Assembly (NCBI GenBank): GCA_028819675.1
Contig: JAPPKT010000436.1
Coordinates: 1 to 5,882 of the forward strand
DNA: 5,882 bases
Source of the DNA: Caldilineaceae bacterium
Lineage (GTDB): Bacteria; Chloroflexota; Anaerolineae; Caldilineales; Caldilineaceae
Direction of reading: 5' to 3'
Part shown: in pieces, positions 1-5,882 of the stretch
How the letters are laid out: every line of letters begins with the position of its first letter
How positions within the stretch are numbered: the stretch's first letter is position 1
The notes under the pieces: generated by a model
Database searches by the model: none
What the model was told of the DNA's origin: nothing
Seen by the model: only the letters and a program-made list of their open reading frames with translations
Translations under genes and position numbers: made by a program

Positions 1-210
1 CCCGCACAAGGGAGGGCCGAATAGGCCCGACCGCCCATAACTGCAGTGGTCAGTGATCAGTAGTCAGTGGTCAGTGAAAGCAGGGATTGATGGGCGACAG
101 GTGTGAAAAGGAGAGAGAAGCCGTCACTCGCAACTTTCAGGGGCGCACACTGACTGAGGCTGAGTCGTTACAAAGACAGTTTAGCAGGAGAAACTGCAGA
201 CCAGGAAGCG
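1..210. other. Gene-free 3' flank of the transporter operon
   Basis: No convincing coding region is seen here on either strand. The stretch holds the heptamer array at 44-78 and a small GC-rich hairpin at 14-28 (arms GGGCC and GGCCC around a 5-base loop). On the minus strand no T-run follows that hairpin, so it is only a weak terminator candidate for the transporter operon. A minus-strand ATG at 38 opens 12 codons to the window edge but has no Shine-Dalgarno sequence, and I do not call it a gene. Confidence 0.5.
44..78. repeat. Five-unit heptamer tandem repeat (CAGTNNN)
   Basis: Five consecutive 7-bp units read CAGTGGT, CAGTGAT, CAGTAGT, CAGTGGT and CAGTGAA, all keeping CAGT at the front. 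The array lies in the gene-free stretch downstream of the permease gene that ends at 211. A shorter copy of the same type (CAGTTGT, CAGTGAG) sits at 5723-5736. This looks like the dispersed short tandem heptamer repeats known from cyanobacteria and other bacteria with repeat-rich intergenic DNA. The function is unknown, and the family assignment is by resemblance only. Confidence 0.8.
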
Positions 211-1464
211 CTAGTGGTACGGGTCGGCCGCGTCGCGCAGGCCGTCGCCGAGGAAGTTGAGCGCGAGGACGGTGATGATGACGAAGACGCCGGGCAGGAG
301 CAGCCAGGGCGCCAGCGCGACCGAGCGCAGGTTTTGGGATTCCTGGAGGAGGACGCCCCAGCTGATCGTCGGCGGCCGCAGCCCGAGGCCGAGGAAGCTG
401 AGCGAGGTCTCGCTGAGGATCATGGCGGGAACGGCGAGGGTGGCGGAGGCGATGAGGTGGCTGAAGAATGAGGGCACCATGTGGCGCAGGATGATGCGCA
501 TTTCGCCGGCGCCGGCGAAGCGGGCGGCGAGGATGAACTCCTCCTCGCGCATGGAGAGAAAGCGTCCGCGCACGGCGCGCGCGAGGAATGTCCAGCCGAT
601 CAGCGAAAGGATGATGGTGATGCCGAAATAGACGCGGATGTTGGACCAGTCCTGGGGCAGGGAGGCGCTAAGGGCCATCCAGAGGGGGATGGAGGGGACG
701 GAGCGGATGAACTCGATGATGCGCTGGATCAGGACGTCGATTACGCCGCCGTAGAAGCCGGAGATGCCGCCGAGGACGACACCGAAAACGAAGCTGAGAG
801 CGACGCCGATCAGGCCGATGGAGAGAGAGATGCGGGAGCCGTAGATGATGCGGGTGAACATGTCGCGGCCGAGTTTATCGGCGCCGAGCAGGAATATTGT
901 AGAGAAAGGCGCCTCCGCGCTTTCCCCGGCGGAGGCGTCGTAAATGGGTTCGCCAATGCCGAAGAGGTGGCGGGTGTTGGGAAAGAGACCCCAGAGCTTG
1001 TAAGGATCGCCCTCGACCCAGAAGCGGACGGGGTAACGCACGGTTTCGTCGGTCTGGAACTCCATGCGCAGGGTGTCGGGGTTGCGCTCCTGGGTGAGGC
1101 CGTAGACGAAGGGTGTGCCCTGGAACTCGCCGTTATGGAAGAAATGGACCCGCTGGGGCGGCGCGTAGGTAAGCGCGACCTCATAGGTTTCAGGGTTATA
1201 GGGAGCGAGCACTTCGGCGAAGATAGCGACCAGGTAGAGTAGTACAACCACGATGCCGCCCACAATGGCCATTTTGTGCTTGACAAAACGCCACCACATC
1301 ATCTGCAACGGCGAAGCGATGTAGATGCGTTCTTCCTCTTCCTCGACAGAGAGATAGGTGCCGGTATCTTCTGATTCAGCGCCGAGAAGATCGCCCGTAG
1401 CGGCGGCGGGAGAGGAGTTCGCGGGTGTTGAGGTTTGGTCGGTGAGCGATTGGTCAGCGCTCAT
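211..1464 (-). CDS. ABC transporter permease, DppC/OppC family, with large extracytoplasmic insert
   Basis: This is the second membrane subunit of a family-5 (peptide/nickel/oligosaccharide type) importer, forming the translocation channel in the cytoplasmic membrane. The 417 residues comprise an acidic, low-complexity cytoplasmic N-terminus (about 1-58), a first membrane helix near 65-87, a soluble segment near 90-192, and a core transmembrane domain from about 203 to 405. The core holds the cytoplasmic EAA loop that contacts the ATPase (about 308-331, with AARFAGAGEMRIILRHMVP) and ends with the family's typical LGDGLRDAADP tail. OppC proteins are usually near 300 residues; the excess is the N-terminus and the segment after helix 1. 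The start at 1464 is supported by GGAGGG at 1474-1469, five to six bases upstream. The upstream permease stop is only one base away, so translational coupling is likely. The family call is firm; the substrate is unknown. Confidence 0.93.
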   Translation of the reverse strand: MSADQSLTDQTSTPANSSPAAATGDLLGAESEDTGTYLSVEEEEERIYIASPLQMMWWRFVKHKMAIVGGIVVVLLYLVAIFAEVLAPYNPETYEVALTYAPPQRVHFFHNGEFQGTPFVYGLTQERNPDTLRMEFQTDETVRYPVRFWVEGDPYKLWGLFPNTRHLFGIGEPIYDASAGESAEAPFSTIFLLGADKLGRDMFTRIIYGSRISLSIGLIGVALSFVFGVVLGGISGFYGGVIDVLIQRIIEFIRSVPSIPLWMALSASLPQDWSNIRVYFGITIILSLIGWTFLARAVRGRFLSMREEEFILAARFAGAGEMRIILRHMVPSFFSHLIASATLAVPAMILSETSLSFLGLGLRPPTISWGVLLQESQNLRSVALAPWLLLPGVFVIITVLALNFLGDGLRDAADPYH

Positions 1465-1465
1465 A

Positions 1466-2452
1466 CTACCCTCCGATCCGGATGCGAGGATCGAGCATCG
1501 CCAGCAGTATATCCGAGATCAGCGTGCCGATAATGGTCAAAGTGCTAAGCATGAGCAGGAAGCTCGAGGCCAGGTACATGTCCTGGGTCAGCAATGCACG
1601 CAACAGCAGCGGGCCGGTGGTGGGCAGGCTGAGCACGACGGAAACGATGATTGAGCCGGAGACGAGTTGCGGCAGGGCCCAGCCCATGGTGCTGACGAAG
1701 GGGTTGAGGGCCACGCGAGTGGGGTATTTGAACACGAGCCTCATCTCGTTGAGGCCCTTGGCGCGTCCCGTTTCCACGTAGGGCTTACTCAGTTCATCGA
1801 GCAGATTGGCGCGCATGGTGCGCACAAGACCGGCGGACCCGGCCGTCCCCACGATGATGGCGGGCGCCCAAAGATGCTTGAGCATATCGCCAAATTTGGC
1901 AATGCTCCAGGGCTCATCGACAAACTCCGGTGAGAAGAGGCCTGAAATATTGGTGCCGAAATAGGCAAGAGCGATCCACATCATGATGAGGGCAAGCATG
2001 AAGTTGGGCGTACCGAGGCCAATGAAACTGAGGGAAGTGAAGATGTAGTCCCCGAGTGAATACTGGTAGACAGCGGAGAATATACCGATCACCAGGCCGA
2101 CGATCCACGAGAATATCAACGCGGAGAAGGCGACCACCACCGTCAGGCCGAGCCGTTCCCAGATCAGATCGCTCACAGGCAGCTGCCATTCGAAGGAGAA
2201 GCCGAAATTGCCCTGCAAAACGTTGCCCAGCCATTTGGTGTAGCGTACAGGCGCGGGCTGGTCGAGACCGTACTGCTTGACAAGCGCGTCGATTTCATCC
2301 TGGCGCACGTCATCACCCATCGCCATACGGTTGGCGATATAGGAGGTCATATAGTCGCCGGGCGGCAGTTCAATGATAACGAAGGAGATCAACGAAATCA
2401 TGAACAGCGTCGGGACCATCAAGATGAGACGGCGGAAGATGAATGAGGACAT
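1466..2452 (-). CDS. ABC transporter permease, DppB/OppB family
   Basis: This is the first membrane subunit of the importer, partner of the adjacent OppC-like protein. From the chosen ATG it has 328 residues, normal for the family. An N-terminal helix (about 9-27) begins after the typical FIFRRLILMVPTLF start, followed by an extracytoplasmic segment containing the family-typical stretch YGLDQPAPVRYTKWLGNVLQ (61-80) and GNFGFSF. Further helices lie near 103-127, 137-163, 193-213, 255-277 and 298-320. The EAA loop is near 223-251 (KPYVETGRAKGLNEMRLVF), and the protein ends LDPRIRIGG, as OppB/DppB proteins do. A GTG at 2503 would add 17 residues, but that extension is encoded by the inverted repeat and has no family resemblance, so the ATG at 2452 is preferred. 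No good Shine-Dalgarno sequence precedes either start, so expression may depend on coupling to the upstream gene. Confidence 0.93.
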   Translation of the reverse strand: MSSFIFRRLILMVPTLFMISLISFVIIELPPGDYMTSYIANRMAMGDDVRQDEIDALVKQYGLDQPAPVRYTKWLGNVLQGNFGFSFEWQLPVSDLIWERLGLTVVVAFSALIFSWIVGLVIGIFSAVYQYSLGDYIFTSLSFIGLGTPNFMLALIMMWIALAYFGTNISGLFSPEFVDEPWSIAKFGDMLKHLWAPAIIVGTAGSAGLVRTMRANLLDELSKPYVETGRAKGLNEMRLVFKYPTRVALNPFVSTMGWALPQLVSGSIIVSVVLSLPTTGPLLLRALLTQDMYLASSFLLMLSTLTIIGTLISDILLAMLDPRIRIGG

Positions 2453-2479
2453 AGTTAAAGGCGAGAAGTGAGTGTAGAG

Positions 2480-2512
2480 GAGAGAGGAGTGAGAAATTCT
2501 CACTCCTCTCTC
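2480..2512 (-). promoter_or_regulatory. Perfect inverted repeat between binding-protein and permease genes
   Basis: Two perfectly complementary 16-base arms, 2480-2495 and 2497-2512, are separated by one base and would form a strong RNA hairpin. It starts 12 bases past the binding-protein stop and lies about 28 bases before the chosen permease start. On the minus strand the sequence after the hairpin is C/T-mixed, not a run of T, so it is not a standard intrinsic terminator. In operons of this kind (malE-malF is the known example) an intercistronic hairpin protects or partly ends the upstream message, giving more binding protein than permease. That role is inferred here from position. The structure itself is plain in the sequence. 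Confidence 0.75.
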
Positions 2513-2523
2513 TTAGATGTTCT

Positions 2524-4506
2524 TTAGCTCTTGAGGTAGTACTGCTCGGGCACGGTGCTGCCGGGCGTCTGCAGATGCCAGGAGGAGACCCCCTCGCGCG
2601 GGACGTTGCCCATGTTCTTGCTGACGACGACCGGTGCAGGCAGGCCGACCGCCATGCTGAACGTCCACAGATTCTCCTTGTTGAGATCGAGGATCTGCTG
2701 GAAGAGACGCTTATGTTCGTCGACATCCGGCGTGGCCTTGATCGCCTCGTAGAGGTCAATGGTCGTGCGCAGGTCGCCGGTCGGCTCGACACCGTTGACG
2801 CCGCCGGAATTGTACCAGAGGGCGTGGCAGGCGGCGTGATGCGAACTGCCCTGCGAGAAGGGCATGAAGTGCCGCGGGTCGATCAGCGGGTTGAATTCGG
2901 CCGAGCCGGTCCAGACGGTCATATCATGCTCGGAGGCCTGGACGCGCTGGCTCCAGAGCGGGCGGGCTTCCTCTTTGAGCGTCAGTTGCACGCCGACATC
3001 GGCCATATACTTCTGCATCAACTCGCCAATGCTGCGCCAGGAACCAAAGACCGGCGCGTAGTTGAAGATGATGCTGAGCGGCTCGCCGTCCGACTTCAGA
3101 CGCACACCGTCGTCATTCTTTTCGTCCAGGCCCATCTCGTCGAGCAGAGAATTGGCCAGGTCCGGGTTGTACTCAAGGGCGACCTTGGCCTGGGCCTCAT
3201 CATACAAGGGGGAGGAGGCGAGCGGCGAAGGCTGCCCCGGTTCGCCCTGGCCGAGGTAGACGGCCTCAATGACCTCATCGCGATTCATCGCGTGCGACAT
3301 GGCAAAGCGGAAGCGCTTGTCATTGAAGATCTCGTGCATCACCGGGTCCGGATGGCAGAGATTGAAGGAGATGACGGCATCGCTGGTTTCGCCATACTTC
3401 CAGAGCAGGATCTCGTAGTTGCCGACCTCCTCATTCTCCTTGAAGAGCGAGAAGTTCTCCATGAGGATATGGCGGTGCTGCATGTCGATATCGCCGGCGA
3501 CGGCGCGCAGATTCAGAACCTCGGAGTCCTCTACAATGTCGGTCGACACGCGGTCGATATAGGGCAGCTGGTTGCCGGCGGTGTCCACCTTCCAGTAGTA
3601 GGGGTTGCGTTCCAGCACGACCGGAACATCGGGCGTAATCTTGGTGAAACGCCAGGCGAAAAGGACCGGCACATCCAGGTTCAGGCGGGGGGTAAGCCGG
3701 TTGTTGAAGTACTGATGCCAGAACTCAAACTCGTTTTCCTGCGCCTGCGCGTTCAACTCCTCTTCGTCGGCGTAGTTGCGATGGAACTGGGTCATGTAGT
3801 GCTTGGGATACCAGGTCATCGAAGCGCCGTTGGCCCCGGCCATCAGGTTCATGAAGATGCCATGCGCGCCGGGGAAGGTGAAGCGGATGGTGAGATCGTC
3901 GGGCGCGTCCATGACGACGGGCTCGCCGCCAACGGTCAGCCAGACGGGGAAGCTGGGGGCGAGGTCTTCATCGCCCAGCACATCCTCATACCAGAACATG
4001 AAGTCCTCGGAGGAGTGCGGCGTGCCGTCCGACCATCTGACGCCTTCACGCAGGTGGAAGGTGTAGGTGGTGCCGTCATCGGAGACTTCCCAGGATTCGG
4101 CCAGATTGGGGCCCATATCGGAGCCGTCACTGTTGTAGCGCACCAGCTGCGGGTACATGAGGCGGTATCGGAAGATGCCGGCATCGCCGGGGCCGACGCC
4201 GATGCGGCGCCAGGTGCCGCCGTACTGACCGACCTCGTTCAGCGGTTCGATCACCATCGGGTTGGGTGGTAGCCTCTCGTCCACGGGGGGAATTTCGCCG
4301 TTGGCGACCATCTCGGCCAGCATGGGCGCTTCGTTGTACTGGGATGCGGGCATCGCGTCGCCGCTGTCGGCTGCGGCCGGCTCTTCGGCGGCGGGCGCTT
4401 CCGCGGCGGGTGCGTCGCCGGCGCCGCAGGCAGCCAGCACCGCGCCGGCGGTGGCAAAGGCGGATACCTGCAAGAACCTTCGTCGTGAAATGTGCCTTTG
4501 GGTCAT
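2524..4506 (-). CDS. ABC transporter substrate-binding lipoprotein, family 5 (SBP_bac_5), Tat-exported
   Basis: This is the extracytoplasmic receptor that captures solute and delivers it to the two permeases encoded downstream. Of 660 residues, the first 27 form a twin-arginine lipoprotein signal: SRRRFLQ at 7-13, a hydrophobic stretch at 14-26 and the lipobox LAAC with Cys27. An Ala/Glu/Pro-rich linker to about 50 follows. Family-5 landmarks come in order: NLAESWEVSDDGTTYTFHLR (134-153), then VRWSDGTP (156-163); NPYYWKVDTAGNQLPYIDRV (301-320); and FRFAMSHAMNRDEVIEAVY (399-417). The segment GQYGGTWRR (93-101) marks a long-form subgroup, and the length exceeds that of DppA/OppA proteins (about 510-540). 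The start at 4506 follows GGAGGAGA at 4518-4511 with good spacing. The substrate is unknown; peptides and oligosaccharides are both possible for this family. Confidence 0.95.
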   Translation of the reverse strand: MTQRHISRRRFLQVSAFATAGAVLAACGAGDAPAAEAPAAEEPAAADSGDAMPASQYNEAPMLAEMVANGEIPPVDERLPPNPMVIEPLNEVGQYGGTWRRIGVGPGDAGIFRYRLMYPQLVRYNSDGSDMGPNLAESWEVSDDGTTYTFHLREGVRWSDGTPHSSEDFMFWYEDVLGDEDLAPSFPVWLTVGGEPVVMDAPDDLTIRFTFPGAHGIFMNLMAGANGASMTWYPKHYMTQFHRNYADEEELNAQAQENEFEFWHQYFNNRLTPRLNLDVPVLFAWRFTKITPDVPVVLERNPYYWKVDTAGNQLPYIDRVSTDIVEDSEVLNLRAVAGDIDMQHRHILMENFSLFKENEEVGNYEILLWKYGETSDAVISFNLCHPDPVMHEIFNDKRFRFAMSHAMNRDEVIEAVYLGQGEPGQPSPLASSPLYDEAQAKVALEYNPDLANSLLDEMGLDEKNDDGVRLKSDGEPLSIIFNYAPVFGSWRSIGELMQKYMADVGVQLTLKEEARPLWSQRVQASEHDMTVWTGSAEFNPLIDPRHFMPFSQGSSHHAACHALWYNSGGVNGVEPTGDLRTTIDLYEAIKATPDVDEHKRLFQQILDLNKENLWTFSMAVGLPAPVVVSKNMGNVPREGVSSWHLQTPGSTVPEQYYLKS

Positions 4507-4957
4507 GGAATCTCCTCCATTAGTTGGTTGTATACCGAAATCTGCTGTTCTTCGAAGTCAGTTCCCGGTTTTTGTCTGCGCCGCTCTCGCACATGGCGAG
4601 CACGATAACGAAAAATCCGGAAGCTGAGCGGAAAGACAGAAAACCACAGCCAGCGGCCGGTACCGATCGCCGGCTGCATCGGAGCACAAACTACGCTAAA
4701 AACCTACCCTTGGGATCTTGCTTTCACAAACCGGGCAACCACAGAAAACACCGATATTGGGGGAAGGAGTCGGGGCTTTGCGATGACCGGCTTCAGCCAA
4801 ATTGACCGGTACGCAATTCTATACACAACCCAGGATATAGGCAAATCTGGCGGGGCGTAGCGCGAGCAATGGCAGCGGCCCGCAGGTCACCCGTGGACTG
4901 GAGGAGGGCGCCCCCATCTGCGACCGGTCCCGGGACCCCCTCGTTCAGCGCATGAAT
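4507..4957. other. Long intergenic stretch between oxygenase gene and transporter operon
   Basis: About 450 bp without a convincing gene. It should contain the end of the oxygenase transcript and the control region of the transporter operon. Visible structures are a perfect 12-bp palindrome GGTCCCGGGACC (4926-4937), just past the oxygenase stop; an imperfect 8-bp-arm hairpin (4653-4660 with 4670-4677); and a small CTCGC/GCGAG hairpin (4586-4600). None has a following T-run that would make it a clear terminator, and none matches an operator I can name. A + strand frame at 4524-4805 is open but shows no family resemblance or start signal and is not called. Confidence 0.6.
4529..4556 (-). promoter_or_regulatory. 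Weak sigma70-like promoter candidate for the transporter operon
   Basis: On the minus strand TATACA (4534-4529) could be a -10 box, with TTCGAA (4556-4551) sixteen bases upstream as a poor -35 box. Transcription would start near 4522 and give a leader of about 16 bases containing the Shine-Dalgarno sequence. The -35 match is weak, so this is only the best candidate in the intergenic stretch. Confidence 0.2.
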
Positions 4958-5680
4958 TCAGCGCAGAACTTCGCGGACCTGGTGCTCGCCGTTGCCGGGT
5001 ACGTTGTAGGCGAAGGTGTTGGCCCAGCGGGGGTGGGGCGACGTGTTGGGCGCGGAGCCGTGGATGACGAGGGCGGTGAAGAAGATGCCGTCGCCCGGTT
5101 CCATCGGGATGGTCACGCCCTCGTCGCGCTTGTAGTAGCGGCCGGGCAGGAACCTGCCGAAGGTCTCCTGGTGCTGCTCATGGTCCTGCAAGCCCCAGCG
5201 GTGGCTGCCGGGGATGAACTCCAGGCAGCCGTTTTCGAGGGTCATCGGATCGATGGCGAGCTGACAGTTGATCATCATCGGCTGGTTTTCGTCGGTCTTC
5301 CAGTAGGCGTAGTCCTGGTGCCAGGGCGTCGCCGCGCCGATACCGGCCTCCTTGGGCAGGAGTTTGCTGTGGTAGAGGGCGACCTGCGGGTGCATCAGCT
5401 CGGCGACGATATCGACGAGCGTGTCGCTGCGCAGGATGCTGTTGAGAGTGGGGCTGACCAGCTCGCTGTGCATCAGCTGGCGGATGATCTTGCTCTCGTC
5501 GGGCGCGTCCTCGTCCTCCCAGGCGACGTGGACTTCGGGCGGCGGGTCGGCCAGCATGCGCCGGTGAATGTCTGGCATTTCCTGGCGGATCTGCTTGATC
5601 TCCTGCGGGGAGACGAGACCTTTCTTGAGCAGATAGCCGTTGGCTTCAAAGGACTCTTTTTCCTGGGTTGTAAGGCTCAT
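4958..5680 (-). CDS. Phytanoyl-CoA dioxygenase (PhyH) family Fe(II)/2-oxoglutarate oxygenase
   Basis: Enzymes of this family hydroxylate small organic substrates using O2 and 2-oxoglutarate at a non-haem iron centre, in the cytoplasm. The 240-residue protein begins with the typical 'EKESFEANGYLL..GLVSPQEI' type N-terminus (7-28). The iron ligands can be read as His121 and Asp123 in PWHQDYAYW and His207 in VIHGSAPN. Arg218 in SPHPRWANTF fits the 2-oxoglutarate carboxylate contact eleven residues later. The hallmark NGCLEFIPGSHRWG is at 150-163. No signal peptide is seen. All catalytic residues are present, so it should be active. The start at 5680 follows GAGGAG at 5690-5685. It lies 48 bp after the upstream partial gene, possibly in one transcript with it. 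The substrate is unknown: bacterial members act on many compounds, and the phytanoyl-CoA name should not be taken literally. Confidence 0.93.
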   Translation of the reverse strand: MSLTTQEKESFEANGYLLKKGLVSPQEIKQIRQEMPDIHRRMLADPPPEVHVAWEDEDAPDESKIIRQLMHSELVSPTLNSILRSDTLVDIVAELMHPQVALYHSKLLPKEAGIGAATPWHQDYAYWKTDENQPMMINCQLAIDPMTLENGCLEFIPGSHRWGLQDHEQHQETFGRFLPGRYYKRDEGVTIPMEPGDGIFFTALVIHGSAPNTSPHPRWANTFAYNVPGNGEHQVREVLR

Positions 5681-5715
5681 GGGACTCCTCGATCTGGTAG
5701 TTTACGGCCGGTTGT

Positions 5716-5736
5716 CGATAGTCAGTTGTCAGTGAG
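5716..5736. repeat. Short CAGT-type heptamer repeat
   Basis: Two clear 7-bp units, CAGTTGT (5723-5729) and CAGTGAG (5730-5736), follow a degenerate unit CGATAGT (5716-5722). They are the same type as the five-unit array at 44-78. The repeat supplies the stop codon of the partial gene to its right: on the minus strand TGA at 5731-5729 is the complement of TCA across two units. Confidence 0.65.
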
Positions 5737-5882
5737 CTCGAAATGTGAAGCTGTACAGCTTGCTGCGGTCCAGTAAGAAGCGGATTTGGACCGCCCCCTC
5801 AATCGCTGGCTGTTCGTTCTTCCACCGGACCTGCCAGTGCAGGTCGTCGGTCTGCAGAGGAAGGCAGTCGGTGCGCGAGAAT
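5729..5882 (-). CDS. C-terminal fragment of a larger protein, possibly glycoside-hydrolase-like
   Basis: The last 50 codons of a gene entering from the right edge are visible, read from 5881 down to a TGA at 5731-5729; the start lies outside the window. The tail contains LHWQVRWKNEQPAIEGAVQI (14-33) and then RFLLDRSKLYSFTFRAH. This resembles the closing beta-strands ('G-x-V-x-L-R-F-x-L-x-x-A-x-L-Y-S-F') seen at the end of some secreted or cytoplasmic glycoside-hydrolase-like beta-propeller/sandwich proteins. The resemblance is recalled, not computed, and 50 residues are too few for a firm family call. The last residues may be altered by the repeat that provides the stop. It reads in the same direction as the oxygenase gene, 48 bp before it, so the two may be cotranscribed. 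Confidence 0.6.
   Translation of the reverse strand, partial: FSRTDCLPLQTDDLHWQVRWKNEQPAIEGAVQIRFLLDRSKLYSFTFRAH

Noticed and set aside
44..78. Possible CRISPR array
   Set aside because: The 7-bp units are directly adjacent without spacers, so this is a simple tandem repeat.
481..1242. + strand open frame of 253 codons rich in Asp, Glu, Ala and Gly
   Set aside because: It lies opposite the OppC-like permease; its composition is what an antisense frame of a GC-rich gene gives, and it has no recognisable motifs.
2480..2512. Intrinsic terminator ending the operon after the binding-protein gene
   Set aside because: No T-run follows the stem on the minus strand, and the permease genes downstream belong functionally to the same importer.
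2575..4272. Very long + strand open frame (565 codons) opposite the binding-protein gene
   Set aside because: It is the antisense shadow of the clearly recognisable substrate-binding protein. GC-rich codon use on the minus strand removes stops from the opposite strand, and the translation shows no family resemblance.
4524..4805. + strand open frame of 93 codons in the intergenic stretch
   Set aside because: It has no Shine-Dalgarno sequence and no recognisable motif, and it overlaps the expected promoter region of the divergently read operon. It is most simply explained by chance.
4926..4937. Palindrome past the oxygenase stop as a rho-independent terminator
   Set aside because: The 12-bp palindrome leaves no loop without opening its centre and has no T-run after it, so it is noted only as a structure.
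4952..5776. + strand open frame of 274 codons
   Set aside because: It covers the PhyH gene in antisense. The minus-strand frame has the complete iron-binding motif set, so the + frame is a shadow.

Overview
The window is GC-rich bacterial DNA with every supportable gene on the minus strand. It holds four complete genes and the 3' end of a fifth. The gene types suggest a free-living heterotrophic bacterium with a Tat-exported lipoprotein system. The substrate-binding protein (twin-arginine motif, lipobox, Ala/Glu/Pro-rich linker), the enlarged OppC-type permease and the short CAGT-type tandem repeats between genes would all fit a Chloroflexota (Caldilineaceae/Anaerolineae-like) genome. That assignment is from memory of such genomes; the window contains no phylogenetic marker gene.

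Layout in the direction of transcription (right to left). At 5882-5729 is the last 50 codons of a protein entering from the right edge; its tail resembles the C-terminal beta-strand pattern of some glycoside-hydrolase-like proteins. A short CAGT-type repeat overlaps its stop codon. After a 48-bp gap comes a complete phytanoyl-CoA dioxygenase (PhyH) family Fe(II)/2-oxoglutarate oxygenase at 5680-4958. A gene-free stretch of about 450 bp (4957-4507) follows and probably carries the promoter of the next operon. That operon encodes a family-5 (peptide/nickel/oligosaccharide type) ABC substrate-binding lipoprotein (4506-2524), then a DppB/OppB-like permease (2452-1466), then a DppC/OppC-like permease (1464-211). 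A perfect 16-bp inverted repeat lies between the binding-protein gene and the first permease gene. The last 210 bp (210-1) contain a five-unit heptamer tandem repeat and no recognisable gene.

The three transporter genes should form the capture and membrane parts of one importer. No ATP-binding subunits are present, so they lie beyond the left edge or elsewhere in the genome. The cargo cannot be read from sequence. Family-5 importers carry peptides, nickel chelates and, in many thermophiles, soil and marine bacteria, oligosaccharides. The neighbouring oxygenase and the possible glycosidase tail make a sugar-like or modified small organic substrate a reasonable guess, but no more.

I see no phage, IS, CRISPR, toxin or defence gene. 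No clearly new system is evident. The most unusual points are the roughly 100-residue extracytoplasmic insert in the OppC-like permease, the intra-operon hairpin, and the related heptamer repeats near both ends of the window.
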